Of a stretch of 64,000 bases of DNA, positions 27,082-36,187 are shown in pieces; position 1 is the stretch's first letter; every line of letters begins with the position of its first letter. Origin of the DNA: Bryobacterales bacterium (GTDB lineage: Bacteria > Acidobacteriota > Terriglobia > Bryobacterales > Bryobacteraceae); the NCBI GenBank assembly GCA_947446025.1, contig CANFEY010000016.1, positions 1-64,000 of the forward strand. Reading direction: 5' to 3'. A model generated the notes under the pieces. That model saw only the letters and a list, made by a program, of their open reading frames with translations. It had not been told where the DNA came from and did no database searches. The translations under genes were made by a program, and so were the position numbers.

Positions 27082-27324
27082 CTAGAACAGAATGCGCATC
27101 GCGATCAACACGAGGATGGAGCCTAGGATGGACCAGAACCAACCGGCTTGCGAGCCTTCGGGGATCTTGCCCGCTTTCTTGCCGATGGCGGTGCCGACGA
27201 AGGCTCCGATGATGCCGACCAGCATGGTCATGAAGACGCCAATTTCGTCGTGGCCTGGGAGCAGCAGGCGCGCGCAGTAGCCGGTTACGATGCCTACGAG
27301 TGCGGAGTAGATCCAGGAGAGCAT
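27082..27324 (-). CDS. GlsB/YeaQ/YmgE-type small membrane protein
   Basis: 80 residues from the ATG at 27324 (TATACT box 9 nt upstream; ATG at 27342 overlaps the promoter). Three membrane helices with glycine motifs ([52 protein letters not shown]), the transglycosylase-associated family, usually stress-induced. Confidence 0.88.
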   Translation of the reverse strand: MLSWIYSALVGIVTGYCARLLLPGHDEIGVFMTMLVGIIGAFVGTAIGKKAGKIPEGSQAGWFWSILGSILVLIAMRILF

Positions 27325-27374
27325 AGGGAGACAAGTATACATGAGCGTCTGTCCGCTTGCTTACGTGTGGCGGC

Positions 27375-28541
27375 TCAGTGCTGGGTGCGGCGGAGGGCTA
27401 GGAGGAGGCCAAGGAGAGAGATTGCGGCGGCGGTGAGGCCCCAGGTGGTGAGTTGGCCGTGTTCAATCAAGTAGCCGGAGACCAGCGGGCCTAGGATCAT
27501 CGAGATCGACGTGAGCGACTGCGTCAGTCCCAGCACCACGCCTTGTTCGTCACGCGACGCCGCTTGGGTGATAAGAGTTGTCAGCGCAGGGCGGACTAGC
27601 GACCCCATCGACATTACGGCGGTGGCGGCACCTAGCGATGCGATGGATTGGGTGAAGGCTAGGATGGAGTAACCTCCTACGTAACCGATGAAGCCGGTGC
27701 GGGCGAGCGCGGCTTCGCCGAAGCGCTTGGCCATCTTGCCGAGCGCGGGGCCTTGCCAGAAAATGCCGCAGAATCCGGCTAGCGCCCAGGTGTAGCCGAC
27801 TTGCTCGGGTCCGAAAGGCATGCCATTCCACGTCAGGCGGCGTTCTACGAACAGCGGCATGCCGGAGGTGAAGAGCGCGAATCCGAACGAGAAGCAGAAG
27901 AACTGCCACAGTCGGTTGGACAGCACGGGTTGCCGGAAATACGCCGCGTAGCTGGCGAAGTCGAACAGGGCGGCGCGCCCGCGCGTGTTCGCGCCGGGTT
28001 TGACGGAAGGCAGCAGCATCCAGGTGGTCACGATGCTGGTGGCGGACATCGCGGCGGCACCGAAGATGGGGTAGCGGTAGTCGTATTGCGCGAGGAAGCC
28101 CGAGATCGCGGGCCCCACGAGGAAGCCGAGCGCGAAGGCAATGCCGATGACTCCGAAAGATTTGGTGCGCTCTTCGGGCTTGGTGATGTCGGTGATGTAG
28201 GCCTGGGCGAGGGACAGATTGCCGGCGGTCGCGCCGTCGATGGCTCGGGCCAGGAAGAGAATCCAGAGGTTCGGGGCGTAGGCGGTAACGAGGAAGCCGA
28301 TGCAGGTTCCGGCTTGGCTGACCAGCAGCAGCGGCTTGCGGCCCATGCTATCGGAGAGGCGGCCCAGGAGCGGACCAGAGATCAACTGGCAGGCCGCGTA
28401 GATACCCATGAGCCAGCCGATTTGCGAGGGGCTGGCTCCCATGCGCTCTGCGTAGAAGGGCAGCAGGGGGATCATGAGCGTCAGTCCGAGGACGTCGATC
28501 AGGACGATCAGGAAGATGGGGAGAAGAGGAGCGGAGACCAA
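27375..28541 (-). CDS. Major facilitator transporter (TetA-like DHA1 type)
   Basis: 388 residues, about 12 membrane helices. The motif A between helices 2 and 3 is seen as GPLLGRLSDSMGRKPLLL, and motif C-like GVIGIAFALGFLVGPAISG, both typical of drug:H+ antiporters such as TetA. The start is a TTG with TACCAT 6 nt upstream. Substrate unknown; probably an efflux pump for a small molecule. Confidence 0.88.
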   Translation of the reverse strand: MVSAPLLPIFLIVLIDVLGLTLMIPLLPFYAERMGASPSQIGWLMGIYAACQLISGPLLGRLSDSMGRKPLLLVSQAGTCIGFLVTAYAPNLWILFLARAIDGATAGNLSLAQAYITDITKPEERTKSFGVIGIAFALGFLVGPAISGFLAQYDYRYPIFGAAAMSATSIVTTWMLLPSVKPGANTRGRAALFDFASYAAYFRQPVLSNRLWQFFCFSFGFALFTSGMPLFVERRLTWNGMPFGPEQVGYTWALAGFCGIFWQGPALGKMAKRFGEAALARTGFIGYVGGYSILAFTQSIASLGAATAVMSMGSLVRPALTTLITQAASRDEQGVVLGLTQSLTSISMILGPLVSGYLIEHGQLTTWGLTAAAISLLGLLLALRRTQH

Positions 28542-28576
28542 GCTCCTATGGTACCGCGGGGCGCTGAGCTTCGCGC

Positions 28577-28582
28577 TACACT
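28577..28582 (+). promoter_or_regulatory. -10 box of the nucleotidyltransferase pair
   Basis: TACACT, 6 nt (GGAGCC) before the GTG at 28589. The GGAG sits too close to the start for normal initiation, so a leaderless transcript is likelier. Confidence 0.35.
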
Positions 28583-28588
28583 GGAGCC

Positions 28589-28795
28589 GTGGCTCTCATC
28601 GACGAACTTCGCATGGACCGCACAGCGCTCACAGTGGTCAAGACGTCCACGCCTTCCGATGCCAAGGAATACTGGAAGACGAAGACGATGCATGAGCGGC
28701 TCGAAGCCCTGGAATTGACACGGCAGGTGATGAATGCCTACGACCCGGATACCACGCGACTTCAGAGAGTTCTTGAAGTTACTCGCTGCCCATGA
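28589..28795 (+). CDS. Small partner protein of nucleotidyltransferase
   Basis: 68 residues, GTG start. The tail HERLEALELTRQVMNAYDPD then TTRLQRVLEVTRCP is a pattern I recall from small proteins that precede nucleotidyltransferase genes of this kind. The last 62 nt also code, in another frame, for the start of the next protein. Together they may form a toxin-antitoxin-like unit. Confidence 0.65.
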   Translation: MALIDELRMDRTALTVVKTSTPSDAKEYWKTKTMHERLEALELTRQVMNAYDPDTTRLQRVLEVTRCP

Positions 28796-29177
28796 AGCGC
28801 GGTTCCTGCTGATCGGCGGCTATGCCGTAAACGCCTTCGGGTACGTGCGCAACACCGTGGATATGGATGTGTGGATCGCCAGCGACCACGAAAACCAGCA
28901 GCGCGTCATCCTGGCCCTGCGTGACTTTGGATTTCCAAACGCCGATGTAAGCCTCCTCATGGAGCCTGATGCAATGCTGCGAATGGGAGTGCCGCCACTG
29001 CGATTGGGAATTCTCAAAGTGATTGCAGGGGTCGACTTCGACGACTGTTGGACACGCAGGGTGGTCCTCAACGACGACGACCTATCGATCCCCATGATTT
29101 CCCTGCCCGATCTAAAGCAGAACAAGCGCGCTGCGGGACGGACCAAAGATCTGCTTGACTTGGAAGAGTTGAGCTAG
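28734..29177 (+). CDS. Nucleotidyltransferase, toxin-antitoxin-like
   Basis: 147 residues. DFREFLKLLAAHEARFLLIG then GYAVNAFGYVRNTVDMDVWI: the GG(x)n DxD nucleotidyltransferase core with Asp pair in VDMDVW. Related proteins belong to the AbiEii/DUF6036-type groups, some of which modify tRNA 3' ends. The gene overlaps the upstream one by 62 bp and its end overlaps the convergent kinase tail by 4 bp. Confidence 0.72.
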   Translation: MPTTRIPRDFREFLKLLAAHEARFLLIGGYAVNAFGYVRNTVDMDVWIASDHENQQRVILALRDFGFPNADVSLLMEPDAMLRMGVPPLRLGILKVIAGVDFDDCWTRRVVLNDDDLSIPMISLPDLKQNKRAAGRTKDLLDLEELS

Positions 29178-29490
29178 CGCTTCAACATCGACGGCCAATT
29201 CAGCACCACGGTCATCGGCACGGTGGCGGAGGATTCGGTGGGGGTGGCGAAGAGGAAGCGGCCGTCGGCGCTGACGTCGTAGCTGGGGTTGCTGGAGCCC
29301 AGGCGCACGTCGAACAGGGGCTTGGGGACTCCGGCCTGGAACTGCGCGCCGGGCTTGATCTCCACGGCCATCAGCTTGCCCGTGGTGGCGGTGACGAAGT
29401 ACAACTCGCGGCCATCGCGGCTCCACACGGGATGGCGGCCGCCATCCACCGAAATCTGCCAACTACCAGAGGTTGTGTTCGGGAACGGCC
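29174..29490 (-). pseudogene. Displaced C-terminal blades of the kinase-propeller gene
   Basis: In the frame next to the kinase ORF the minus strand reads RPFPN-type GPFPNTTSGSWQISVDGG, HPVWSRDGRELYFVT and ends LFATPTESSATVPMTVVL NWPSMLKR. In relatives the segment EVYVRPFPN is continuous; here one base is missing at about 29490, so about 105 residues are cut from the kinase and replaced by an unrelated tail. Confidence 0.78.
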
Positions 29491-31776
29491 CACGTAGACT
29501 TCTTTGCGCTTGGATTGGTCGGAATCGTACGCCAGCCAGTGGCCATCGGGGGATACGCGCGCGCCCCATTCGCTGAACTCTGTGACCTTCACCGGGATCA
29601 GTTTACGTTCGCTGGCATTTTTGCCTGTTAGCGGCAGCGACCAAATATCGTTGCCGGTCTTCGGAACTCCGTTGCCCGTCGCCAGCAGCAGGAATCCGCC
29701 GTCCCGCGTCCAATCCATGGGGCGCATCAGCTTGCCGGTTTCGTCCAGGATTTCTTCCTCTCCCGTGCCGTCCGCCGCTTTGGCCGCCACTTTGTCGTCG
29801 TTCCGCCGGGCGTAGGCGACGCGTTTGCCGTCGGGCGACCAGACCGGCTCGGTATTGTTGTTGGCGAAGGTAAGGCGCTGCTCGGTGCCGCGCACCAGAT
29901 CGTAAAGGTAGATATCACGATTGCGGCTCTGCGCGTCCAGGCGGTCGGTGGCGATCCACTTGCCATCCGGCGAGAGCCGCGGCGTTTGCAGGTCCACGGG
30001 CTTGCCGACGGTGCCCACCACTTTGCCGGAGCGGTCGTACCACGTGATCTGTAACGCCGTGCCCGCGCCGCCGGAGGCGTAGGCCAGCACGCCATTCCGC
30101 GAGGCTGCGAAATAGGCGTACTGGTTGGCTCCGAAATAATCGAGCTGTTCGGCAATCGGCACCGCATCGCCGGTAGCGGCGAGTTTTGCCGCGTCGAACG
30201 GCTGCGCCATCAGCGTCCGCTCCCGCACAAACAGGATGTAGCCGGGTTCCACGTATCGGGCGTTGCTTTCCACCTGAACCAGGAGCTTCTTCTCCTTCGA
30301 TTGCAGGTCGCCCACGAAGATGGCGGACTTTTCGGCGTCGCTCGAAACGCCCAGGTAAAGGAAGTGCCGCCCATCCGGCAGGAAGTCCGGGTAGCGATGC
30401 CTTATTTCATTCCGGCTCTTGTCGAGTCCGAGCAGTGCGGTAGGCGTGCCACCGGCTGCGGGTACGCGAAGCAGCCCTGTGTCGCTGCCGAAGACGATGA
30501 CGTCCTCCTGGTTCCACGAGCCGCCGCGGGGATCTGCGATGGTCGCGATGGTGAGCGCCGGACCACCGGTTACGTCGATCTTCATCAGCTTGCCATTGAC
30601 ACCGAACGCGACCTGGCGGTTGTCGGGTGCCCAGAAAGGACTGACGGGGTTCTCCGTACCCGGCAGCACGCGCGCGCTGAGCGAGTTCAGCTCCCGCACC
30701 CAGAGCATTTGCTTGCCTTCGGAAGCTGCACGGAAAACGATGCGACGGCCGTCGGGGGAAATCGCTGGTGGACCGTTGGTCTGCAACAAAATGCCCTTGT
30801 CCGGCGGCGGGAATTCGAGCTTCACTACCTCGGGCGGCGCTTCACGGAAGTGGATCACGGAGACGGCGGCGAGTGCTCCCAGGGCGAGCATGGTTGCCGC
30901 GGCCCACGGCCACACCATCCGTTTCACGCGCGGAGGAGGAGCGACTGCGGTCACTGCGGCGGGGGCCTCTTCAGCGAGCAAGTACTCCATCCCGCTCATG
31001 TCGCGCAGGCGCTTGTTGGGGTCCTTCTCCAAACACTTGCCGATCAAACGGCGCACCCTGGGCGGAACAGCGGACAAATCGGGCTGGCCGTGAACTACTG
31101 CCGCCAGGATCTCCACCATGTCCTCGCCCTGGAATAGGCGCTTGCCGGTGACCATTTCGTAGAGGACTACGCCGAAGGCCCAGATGTCGGCTCGTTTGTC
31201 CACCGGCTTGCCTTTGGCTTGCTCGGGGGCCATGTAGGCTGCCGTTCCGAGGATCATGCCGGCTTCGGTCATGGCCATGGTTAGGGTGGGAGAATCCTCG
31301 CCCAGCGTGTCAGGCGGAACCGCCTGACCTACCTTCGCCAAGCCGAAGTCGAGCACTTTGACTACGCCGTCGGGGCGGAGCTTTACGTTGCCGGGCTTGA
31401 GGTCGCGATGGGTGATCTGCTTCTCATGTGCGGCTTCTAAGGCGGCGCCGATCTGCTTCGCGATGTGGAGAGCTTCTTCAAGAGGGATTGCGCCTTCCTT
31501 GATGCGCTCGCTGAGCGTGGGGCCTTCGATCAGCTCCATCACCAGGTAGTTGGGGCCGACGTCGTAGATTTGGCAGATGTTGGGGTGGTTGAGCGCGGCC
31601 ACGGCTCGGGCTTCGCGTTCGAAGCGTTCGTTGAAGCGGGCCGCGGAGACCTTGATGGCCACATCACGGCGCAGGCGCGGGTCGCGGGCTTTGTAGACTT
31701 CGCCCATTCCTCCGCGTCCGATGGGCGGGCCAAGGATCTCATACGGTCCGAGTTTTGCGCCTGGGGACAGCTGCAT
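29371..31776 (-). CDS. Membrane Ser/Thr protein kinase with TolB-like propeller (3' frameshift)
   Basis: 801 residues as read. Kinase domain about 12-270: IGRGGMGEVYKARD (P-loop), VAIKV, ELIEG, HRDLKPGNVKL, DFGLAK, GTAAYMAPEQAKGKPVDKRA. A single membrane helix at about 290-310 (WPWAAATMLALGALAAVSVI) places the kinase in the cytoplasm and the rest outside: a WD40/TolB-like propeller with SPDGR repeats. The last 47 residues (from GRSRTQPL) are out of frame; see the entry at 29174-29490. TAAACT 7 nt before the ATG. The kinase itself is intact and may signal; the sensor lacks its last blades. Confidence 0.85.
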   Translation of the reverse strand: MQLSPGAKLGPYEILGPPIGRGGMGEVYKARDPRLRRDVAIKVSAARFNERFEREARAVAALNHPNICQIYDVGPNYLVMELIEGPTLSERIKEGAIPLEEALHIAKQIGAALEAAHEKQITHRDLKPGNVKLRPDGVVKVLDFGLAKVGQAVPPDTLGEDSPTLTMAMTEAGMILGTAAYMAPEQAKGKPVDKRADIWAFGVVLYEMVTGKRLFQGEDMVEILAAVVHGQPDLSAVPPRVRRLIGKCLEKDPNKRLRDMSGMEYLLAEEAPAAVTAVAPPPRVKRMVWPWAAATMLALGALAAVSVIHFREAPPEVVKLEFPPPDKGILLQTNGPPAISPDGRRIVFRAASEGKQMLWVRELNSLSARVLPGTENPVSPFWAPDNRQVAFGVNGKLMKIDVTGGPALTIATIADPRGGSWNQEDVIVFGSDTGLLRVPAAGGTPTALLGLDKSRNEIRHRYPDFLPDGRHFLYLGVSSDAEKSAIFVGDLQSKEKKLLVQVESNARYVEPGYILFVRERTLMAQPFDAAKLAATGDAVPIAEQLDYFGANQYAYFAASRNGVLAYASGGAGTALQITWYDRSGKVVGTVGKPVDLQTPRLSPDGKWIATDRLDAQSRNRDIYLYDLVRGTEQRLTFANNNTEPVWSPDGKRVAYARRNDDKVAAKAADGTGEEEILDETGKLMRPMDWTRDGGFLLLATGNGVPKTGNDIWSLPLTGKNASERKLIPVKVTEFSEWGARVSPDGHWLAYDSDQSKRKEVYVGRSRTQPLVVGRFRWMAAAIPCGAAMAASCTSSPPPRAS

Positions 31777-31783
31777 CGGACTT

Positions 31784-31789
31784 AGTTTA
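31784..31789 (-). promoter_or_regulatory. -10 box of the kinase gene
   Basis: TAAACT on the minus strand, 7 nt before the kinase ATG and just past the terminator hairpin of the upstream gene, so the kinase has its own leaderless-type promoter. Confidence 0.4.
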
Positions 31790-31799
31790 CAACAATGAC

Positions 31800-31836
31800 A
31801 AAGGCCCGATCCGCCGGTGAGCGAATCGGGCCCTTT
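31800..31836 (-). terminator. Hairpin terminator after the Cys-rich peptide gene
   Basis: Minus strand: AAAGGGCCCGAT pairs with ATCGGGCCTTT (11 bp with one bulged G) around a short loop, followed by TTTGTCATTGTTG. Stem is strong, T-tract weak. It ends the minus-strand Cys-rich genes before the kinase promoter. Confidence 0.6.
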
Positions 31837-31850
31837 GGTTTGTTACGCGA

Positions 31851-31982
31851 CTAGCAGCAGCCTAGAGCGCACAGAATGCAGCAGACACAGTCGGCCGCCG
31901 CCGCGCGGATAGGTTCCTGGGAGGCCGCTAGTAGAGCGGCAGAGCCGAAGATACCAATCGCGAGTTTGGTTGCGAGTTTCAT
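31851..31982 (-). CDS. Small secreted Cys-rich peptide
   Basis: 43 residues from the ATG at 31982 (GGAG 7 nt upstream); the longer open frame has no ribosome site. Signal-peptide-like MKLATKLAIGIFGSAALLAA, then a mature end CVCCILCALGCC with six cysteines in twelve residues. It could bind a metal or be a lipid-less Cys-knot; no family known. It follows another Cys-rich secreted protein and has its own terminator. Confidence 0.65.
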   Translation of the reverse strand: MKLATKLAIGIFGSAALLAASQEPIRAAAADCVCCILCALGCC

Positions 31983-32031
31983 TGTTTCTCCTTCCTTAGA
32001 ATCGTGTTCATCGGGTGTCCGAGCGTGAGGC

Positions 32032-32367
32032 TCAGATTCGAAGAACACCGATTCGTAAGTAGGTACTGCGGTTATCGGTAAGCGGTCCTGTGGGTTTCGC
32101 CGTGGTGGCGGAGAGGATCGCGAAAGAAGGGTGATGCTGGAGCGAGGTGGGAACGGCGGATTGGCCTGCGTGGTCGGCCATGACCGCCGTGGTTCTGACG
32201 TCGGCTACGCAATCGAAACACGGCTCCACTTTGACGGGTGCGGGTTTCGGGCAGGTGCTGGTTTTGTGGCAGCAATCGTGGGACGGGGTCTTCTGCGTTG
32301 GGCAGGCTGCGTTCACCGGGACCGCGAGCGTCGCGGATAGCAGCGCAAAGAGAACCCGTGTGAGCAT
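32032..32367 (-). CDS. Secreted protein with Cys-rich N-terminus
   Basis: 111 residues: signal peptide (MLTRVLFALLSATLAVPVNA), then six cysteines within the first 35 mature residues (CPTQKTPSHDCCHKTSTCPK, later CFDC) and an unstructured tail. AAAGG lies 6 nt before the ATG and GACAAT 8 nt before. Pattern suggests metal binding. The downstream partner is the 43-residue Cys-rich peptide 49 nt away on the same strand. Confidence 0.6.
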   Translation of the reverse strand: MLTRVLFALLSATLAVPVNAACPTQKTPSHDCCHKTSTCPKPAPVKVEPCFDCVADVRTTAVMADHAGQSAVPTSLQHHPSFAILSATTAKPTGPLTDNRSTYLRIGVLRI

Positions 32368-32392
32368 TCGCCTTTATTGTCGCACAAGTGCG

Positions 32393-33232
32393 TTATTGGC
32401 GGAACGTGTCGCAGGCTTCGACGGAACCTTGCTGCAGGCCGCGGTTTAGCCAGGTTTGGCGCTGTTGGGAAGTGCCGTGGGTGAAGCTCTCCGGCGAGAT
32501 GCGACCGGTGGCTTGTTTCTGGATGCGGTCATCGCCGATGGACGCGGCGGCGTTCAGGCCTTCCTCCACATCGCCGGGGTCGAGGATATTGCGCTGAGCG
32601 GTGCTGTGGCCCCAGATGCCGGCGAAGCAATCGGCTTGGAGTTCCATGCGGACGCTAAGTTCGTTGGCGGCGCGGGGGTTGGCTTGTTGGGCGCGGCGCA
32701 TTTCGCGTTCGATGCCGAGGACGTTCTGAATGTGGTGGCCGACTTCGTGGGCTAGTACGTAAGCTTGGGCGAAGTCGCCGGAGGCTCCGAAGCGGGTGTG
32801 GAGCTCTTCGTAGAAGTTGAGGTCGATGTAGACTTTCTCGTCGGCGGGGCAGTAGAAAGGGCCCGTGGCGGCGTCGGCGGGGCCGCAGCCGGATTGCGTG
32901 GCATCGCTGAAGAGCACCAGCGTGGTGGGGCGGAATTGTGCGCCGAGGATCTTGCTCCACTGTTCCTGGTTGTCATTGAGGACCCAGGTGGCGAACTGGC
33001 CGGGCTGGTCGTTGGCGGGGACGCCGGTGGGGACGGATTCCACGGGATCGCCGCCGCCGCCGCTGATCAAGGGGAGGACACCGGAGAGATCGCGGCCGGT
33101 GATCCAGCTGAAGAGCAGGACCAAGAGGATTGCTCCGATGCCCGCGCCTTTGCCGCCGCCGAAGCGCGGACCGCTGCCCATGCCGCGCCGGTCTTCTACG
33201 TGTTCGCTTGAGCCGCCGGGGGTCCACCGCAT
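32393..33232 (-). CDS. Neutral zinc metallopeptidase (YpfJ-like)
   Basis: 279 residues. N-terminal membrane helix (about 30-46, GIGAILLVLLFSWITG), then a secreted zincin-type domain with the HEVGHHIQN motif near residue 164 and a later ELQADCFAG Glu/Asp region: the pattern of the YpfJ/KPN_02809 family. TACACT box 8 nt before the ATG. Confidence 0.9.
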   Translation of the reverse strand: MRWTPGGSSEHVEDRRGMGSGPRFGGGKGAGIGAILLVLLFSWITGRDLSGVLPLISGGGGDPVESVPTGVPANDQPGQFATWVLNDNQEQWSKILGAQFRPTTLVLFSDATQSGCGPADAATGPFYCPADEKVYIDLNFYEELHTRFGASGDFAQAYVLAHEVGHHIQNVLGIEREMRRAQQANPRAANELSVRMELQADCFAGIWGHSTAQRNILDPGDVEEGLNAAASIGDDRIQKQATGRISPESFTHGTSQQRQTWLNRGLQQGSVEACDTFRQ

Positions 33233-33240
33233 AATTGCTT

Positions 33241-33250
33241 AGTGTACTCT
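33241..33250. promoter_or_regulatory. Overlapping divergent -10 boxes
   Basis: AGTGTACTCT: minus strand TACACT (33246-33241) is 8 nt from the zinc peptidase ATG, plus strand TACTCT (33245-33250) is 7 nt from the ATG at 33258. The two boxes share two bases, so the two promoters should exclude each other. Confidence 0.4.
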
Positions 33251-33257
33251 GTTCAGC

Positions 33258-33707
33258 ATGAGCCTGACTGGCTGGTTGTTGTTGGCGGCGAGCGTGTGCG
33301 ATCCCGACGCGGCGCTGCTGCGGGCGGACTTCGGCGATGGCGTGCGGCTGATCGGGTCGGAGCCTTGTTCGGTTGTGGGGGACTTCAACGGCGACGGTGC
33401 CAGCGACCGAGCGTGGGTGGTGCGCGTGACGGGTATGCTGAAAGCCGGCGTGCGTGCGGAGAATCCGTGGAAGCTGAGCGGGGCGGGTCCAGTGGGGTTG
33501 GCGGTGGCGCTGTCGGGGAGTCCCCGGCGGCTGTATTTCCTGACCGACAGCGACTACTTCGGGTCGCCGATGTGGGGGCATCCCGAGGGCTTGATCTCGG
33601 CGCGGAGGCAGGGCAAGGGGCACGTGCTGCTGGTGGCGACGGAGTCGGGCGAGGACATGCGGCTCAGTTTCGATGGCAAGGTGTGGGTGCTGAGGCCGGA
33701 CCAATAA
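33258..33707 (+). CDS. Secreted protein with VCBS-like motif
   Basis: 149 residues; probable signal peptide MSLTGWLLLAASVC. The segment SVVGDFNGDGASDRAWVV is the Ca-binding loop of FG-GAP/VCBS repeats. A single such blade is too small for a propeller, so the role is unclear. Divergent from the zinc peptidase. Confidence 0.6.
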   Translation: MSLTGWLLLAASVCDPDAALLRADFGDGVRLIGSEPCSVVGDFNGDGASDRAWVVRVTGMLKAGVRAENPWKLSGAGPVGLAVALSGSPRRLYFLTDSDYFGSPMWGHPEGLISARRQGKGHVLLVATESGEDMRLSFDGKVWVLRPDQ

Positions 33708-33738
33708 AGTCCGTTTCGTCGGATGCCGATATTTTGCC

Positions 33739-34389
33739 ATGGCTTACCTTGAGTACGTCTCCGTGGGCAAAACGGCGGTGGATCTGCTCCCGGTGCTGGC
33801 CGAGGCCAACCGGTTCACCATGGACGACCTGCGGCAGAACCGCGGCGGCCGGATCAGCGGCGTGCAGATGGCGCGCATGGCGGGCCAAGCGCTGCGTCCG
33901 CTGATCTACGTCATCGGAGCGTTGGCGGCGTGGGCGGGGTTGCTGATGCTCGCCGGCAACTTTGGCCCCATGTCGCAGTTTCGTATCTTCCGGATGTTGG
34001 GCTATCGTGCGCCGATGCTGCTCGTGGGCGTGCTGGGGTGCCTCGGCGCAATCATCGCCACGATCTACAAGACCGGCAGATTGACGCTCGGGCTGATGCT
34101 GGACGTAGCCTCGGGGCGGGCCGTGGTGCTGGAGGGTAGGGTGCAACCCAGCAAGGAAGCCTGTGTGGAGTTGGGCGTGCAGTTGATGAAGCCCAGAACG
34201 GCGGATTCCGAGCACGAGCACGCGACGCCGATGCGCTATCACTACGTGATCCACGGCGAGTATTTTGAGGTCGACCTGCCTGCGTTTGAAGCACTGGAGC
34301 CGCGCACCAACTACCGCCTGTACTTCGCGCCGCACAGCAAGCTGCTGCTATCGATTGAACCGCTCGGCGTTCCTACTGCTTCCCCTTAG
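33739..34389 (+). CDS. Membrane protein of unknown function
   Basis: 216 residues with two membrane helices (about 53-72, PLIYVIGALAAWAGLLMLAG, and 88-110, APMLLVGVLGCLGAIIATI), then a soluble domain (EYFEVDLPAFEALEPRTNYR) with a PDZ-free beta pattern. A TATTTT/GATATT box precedes the ATG closely. The end overlaps the convergent PQQ enzyme gene by 17 bp. Family not recognised. Confidence 0.6.
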   Translation: MAYLEYVSVGKTAVDLLPVLAEANRFTMDDLRQNRGGRISGVQMARMAGQALRPLIYVIGALAAWAGLLMLAGNFGPMSQFRIFRMLGYRAPMLLVGVLGCLGAIIATIYKTGRLTLGLMLDVASGRAVVLEGRVQPSKEACVELGVQLMKPRTADSEHEHATPMRYHYVIHGEYFEVDLPAFEALEPRTNYRLYFAPHSKLLLSIEPLGVPTASP

Positions 34390-36169
34390 TATCGGCGGGC
34401 CGCGTCGGGGGGATGGGCTGGTTGGCGTCGAGCGCGAAGGTGAACATGCGGTTGTTTGGGACGGCTCTTGCGAAATACGACACGTATTGTTTGCCGTCGA
34501 GCATATAGGTGATGGGGGTGACGTAGTTGCCGCCTAGGTCGACGTCCCAGAGTTTTTCGCCGGTTTCAGCGTTGAAGGCCATGCCGCCTTGGAAGACCAG
34601 GTTGCCGGCGGTGGCCATGGTGCCGCCGTTGCGGAGGGCGTTGTTTTCGCCGGAGATGCGCCAGCGCGCTTTCTGGACTTTGGGGTCCCAGGCGACCAGG
34701 AAGCGGCCGGTCACGTTGGGCTGGTTTTCTGCGCCTTCGGGCTCTTTCACCAGGGGCGCGGGCTGACCGGGGGCCGCGGGGGGAAGGCGCAGCATGCCGG
34801 TGTTGCGGACGCCGGGGGTGAATTTGAAGTTGGGGTCGATGGCGAAGGTGCTGCTGGATTCGTTGACGGGCATGTAGACCAGGCCGGTGATCGGGCTGTA
34901 GGACATGGGCTGCCAGTTGCGTGCTCCGGCGGCTCCGGGGAACGTTTTTACGGGTTCGGTGCCGTAGCGCGCGCCTTTGGCTTCGAGGGGGCGGCCTTTG
35001 GCGTCTAGGCCGGTGGCCCAGGTCATGCGCTGGACGAATTTTTCGCCGGAGAGAAATTCGCCGGTGACGCGGTCGAGGATGTAGAAGAAGCCGTTCTTCG
35101 GGGCGTGCATGAGGACCTTGCGTGTGCGGCCGTTGATGGGCAGGTCTGCCAGGATGAAGGGCTGCACGCTGGTGAAGTCCCAGTTCTCGCCGGGGGTCTC
35201 TTGGAAATGCCAGACGAGCTTGCCGGTATCGGGGCGGACGGCTAGGACGGAGCCTAAGAAGAGATTGTCGCCGCCGCCGGGGCTGCGCAGGTCGCGCGCC
35301 CAGGGGCCGCCGTTGCCGGTGCCGACGTAGAGCAGGTCGGCGTCGGGATCGTAGGCCATGGCGTCCCACACGGTGCCGCCGCCGCCCATCTTCCACCATT
35401 CGCCGCCGATCCACGTCTTCGCGGCCATGGCGAGTTCGGGGTGTTCGAAGGGCTTGGAGGGATCGCCGGGGACGGTGTAGAACTTCCAGACGAGCTTGCC
35501 GGTTTCGGCGTTATAGGCGGAGAACTCGCCGCGCACGGCTTGCTCGGCTCCGCTGGATCCGACGATGACTTTGCCTTTGACGATGCGGACGGCGGAGGTG
35601 AGGATGGTGTCGGCGTTGGTGAGCACTTGAGTCTGCCAGAGGAGCTTGCCGGTCTCCTGGTCGAGCGCGACCAGGCGTCCGTCGAGGAGCCCCGCGTAGA
35701 CTTTGCCGTTGTAGATGGCGACGCCGCGGTTGACGGGTCCGCAGCAGAGGGTGGCGATGTGTTCGCGTTTGATCTCGGGGTCCCAGCGCCACTTGAAGGC
35801 TCCGGTGCGGGCGTCGAGGGCGAACATGACGTTCCAGCCGAGGATGCCGTACATCACGCCGCCTGAGACTAGGGGCGTGCCTTCGATGTTGGCGCCGGCG
35901 GGGGAGTCGGTTTCGTAGGACCAGGCGAGGCCGAGGCGCTTGACGTTAGTGGTGTCGATTTGTTTGAGCGGGCTGAAGTGGGTTTCGGATTGGTCGCGGC
36001 CGTAGGTGGTCCACTCTTCGGCGTTCTTCGCCGCGTTGCGCAGAGTGGCGTCTGTGACCTTGGCTTGTTTCGCGGTGGTGGGGCGCGGTTGCTGCGCGGT
36101 GACGACCCAGGCGGCGGTGGCGGCCATGGCGGCGATGAGGACGAATCGGAATGTGGAGTTTAGGCGCAT
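34373..36169 (-). CDS. PQQ-dependent alcohol dehydrogenase-type enzyme
   Basis: 598 residues from the ATG at 36169 (AGGGA 8 nt upstream; an ATG at 36187 is open). Signal peptide [20 protein letters not shown]. Eight-bladed PQQ propeller: [20 protein letters not shown], the vicinal disulfide (LCCGPVNRG), tryptophan-docking repeats of form [13 protein letters not shown] and TGKLVW, and the active-site run [20 protein letters not shown]. No C-terminal cytochrome domain, so electrons go to a separate acceptor. The cytochrome gene at 40599 is one candidate. Oxidises a primary alcohol or similar in the periplasm. Confidence 0.88.
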   Translation of the reverse strand: MRLNSTFRFVLIAAMAATAAWVVTAQQPRPTTAKQAKVTDATLRNAAKNAEEWTTYGRDQSETHFSPLKQIDTTNVKRLGLAWSYETDSPAGANIEGTPLVSGGVMYGILGWNVMFALDARTGAFKWRWDPEIKREHIATLCCGPVNRGVAIYNGKVYAGLLDGRLVALDQETGKLLWQTQVLTNADTILTSAVRIVKGKVIVGSSGAEQAVRGEFSAYNAETGKLVWKFYTVPGDPSKPFEHPELAMAAKTWIGGEWWKMGGGGTVWDAMAYDPDADLLYVGTGNGGPWARDLRSPGGGDNLFLGSVLAVRPDTGKLVWHFQETPGENWDFTSVQPFILADLPINGRTRKVLMHAPKNGFFYILDRVTGEFLSGEKFVQRMTWATGLDAKGRPLEAKGARYGTEPVKTFPGAAGARNWQPMSYSPITGLVYMPVNESSSTFAIDPNFKFTPGVRNTGMLRLPPAAPGQPAPLVKEPEGAENQPNVTGRFLVAWDPKVQKARWRISGENNALRNGGTMATAGNLVFQGGMAFNAETGEKLWDVDLGGNYVTPITYMLDGKQYVSYFARAVPNNRMFTFALDANQPIPPTRPADTKGKQ

Positions 36170-36187
36170 GTTGGAATCCCTAGCCAT

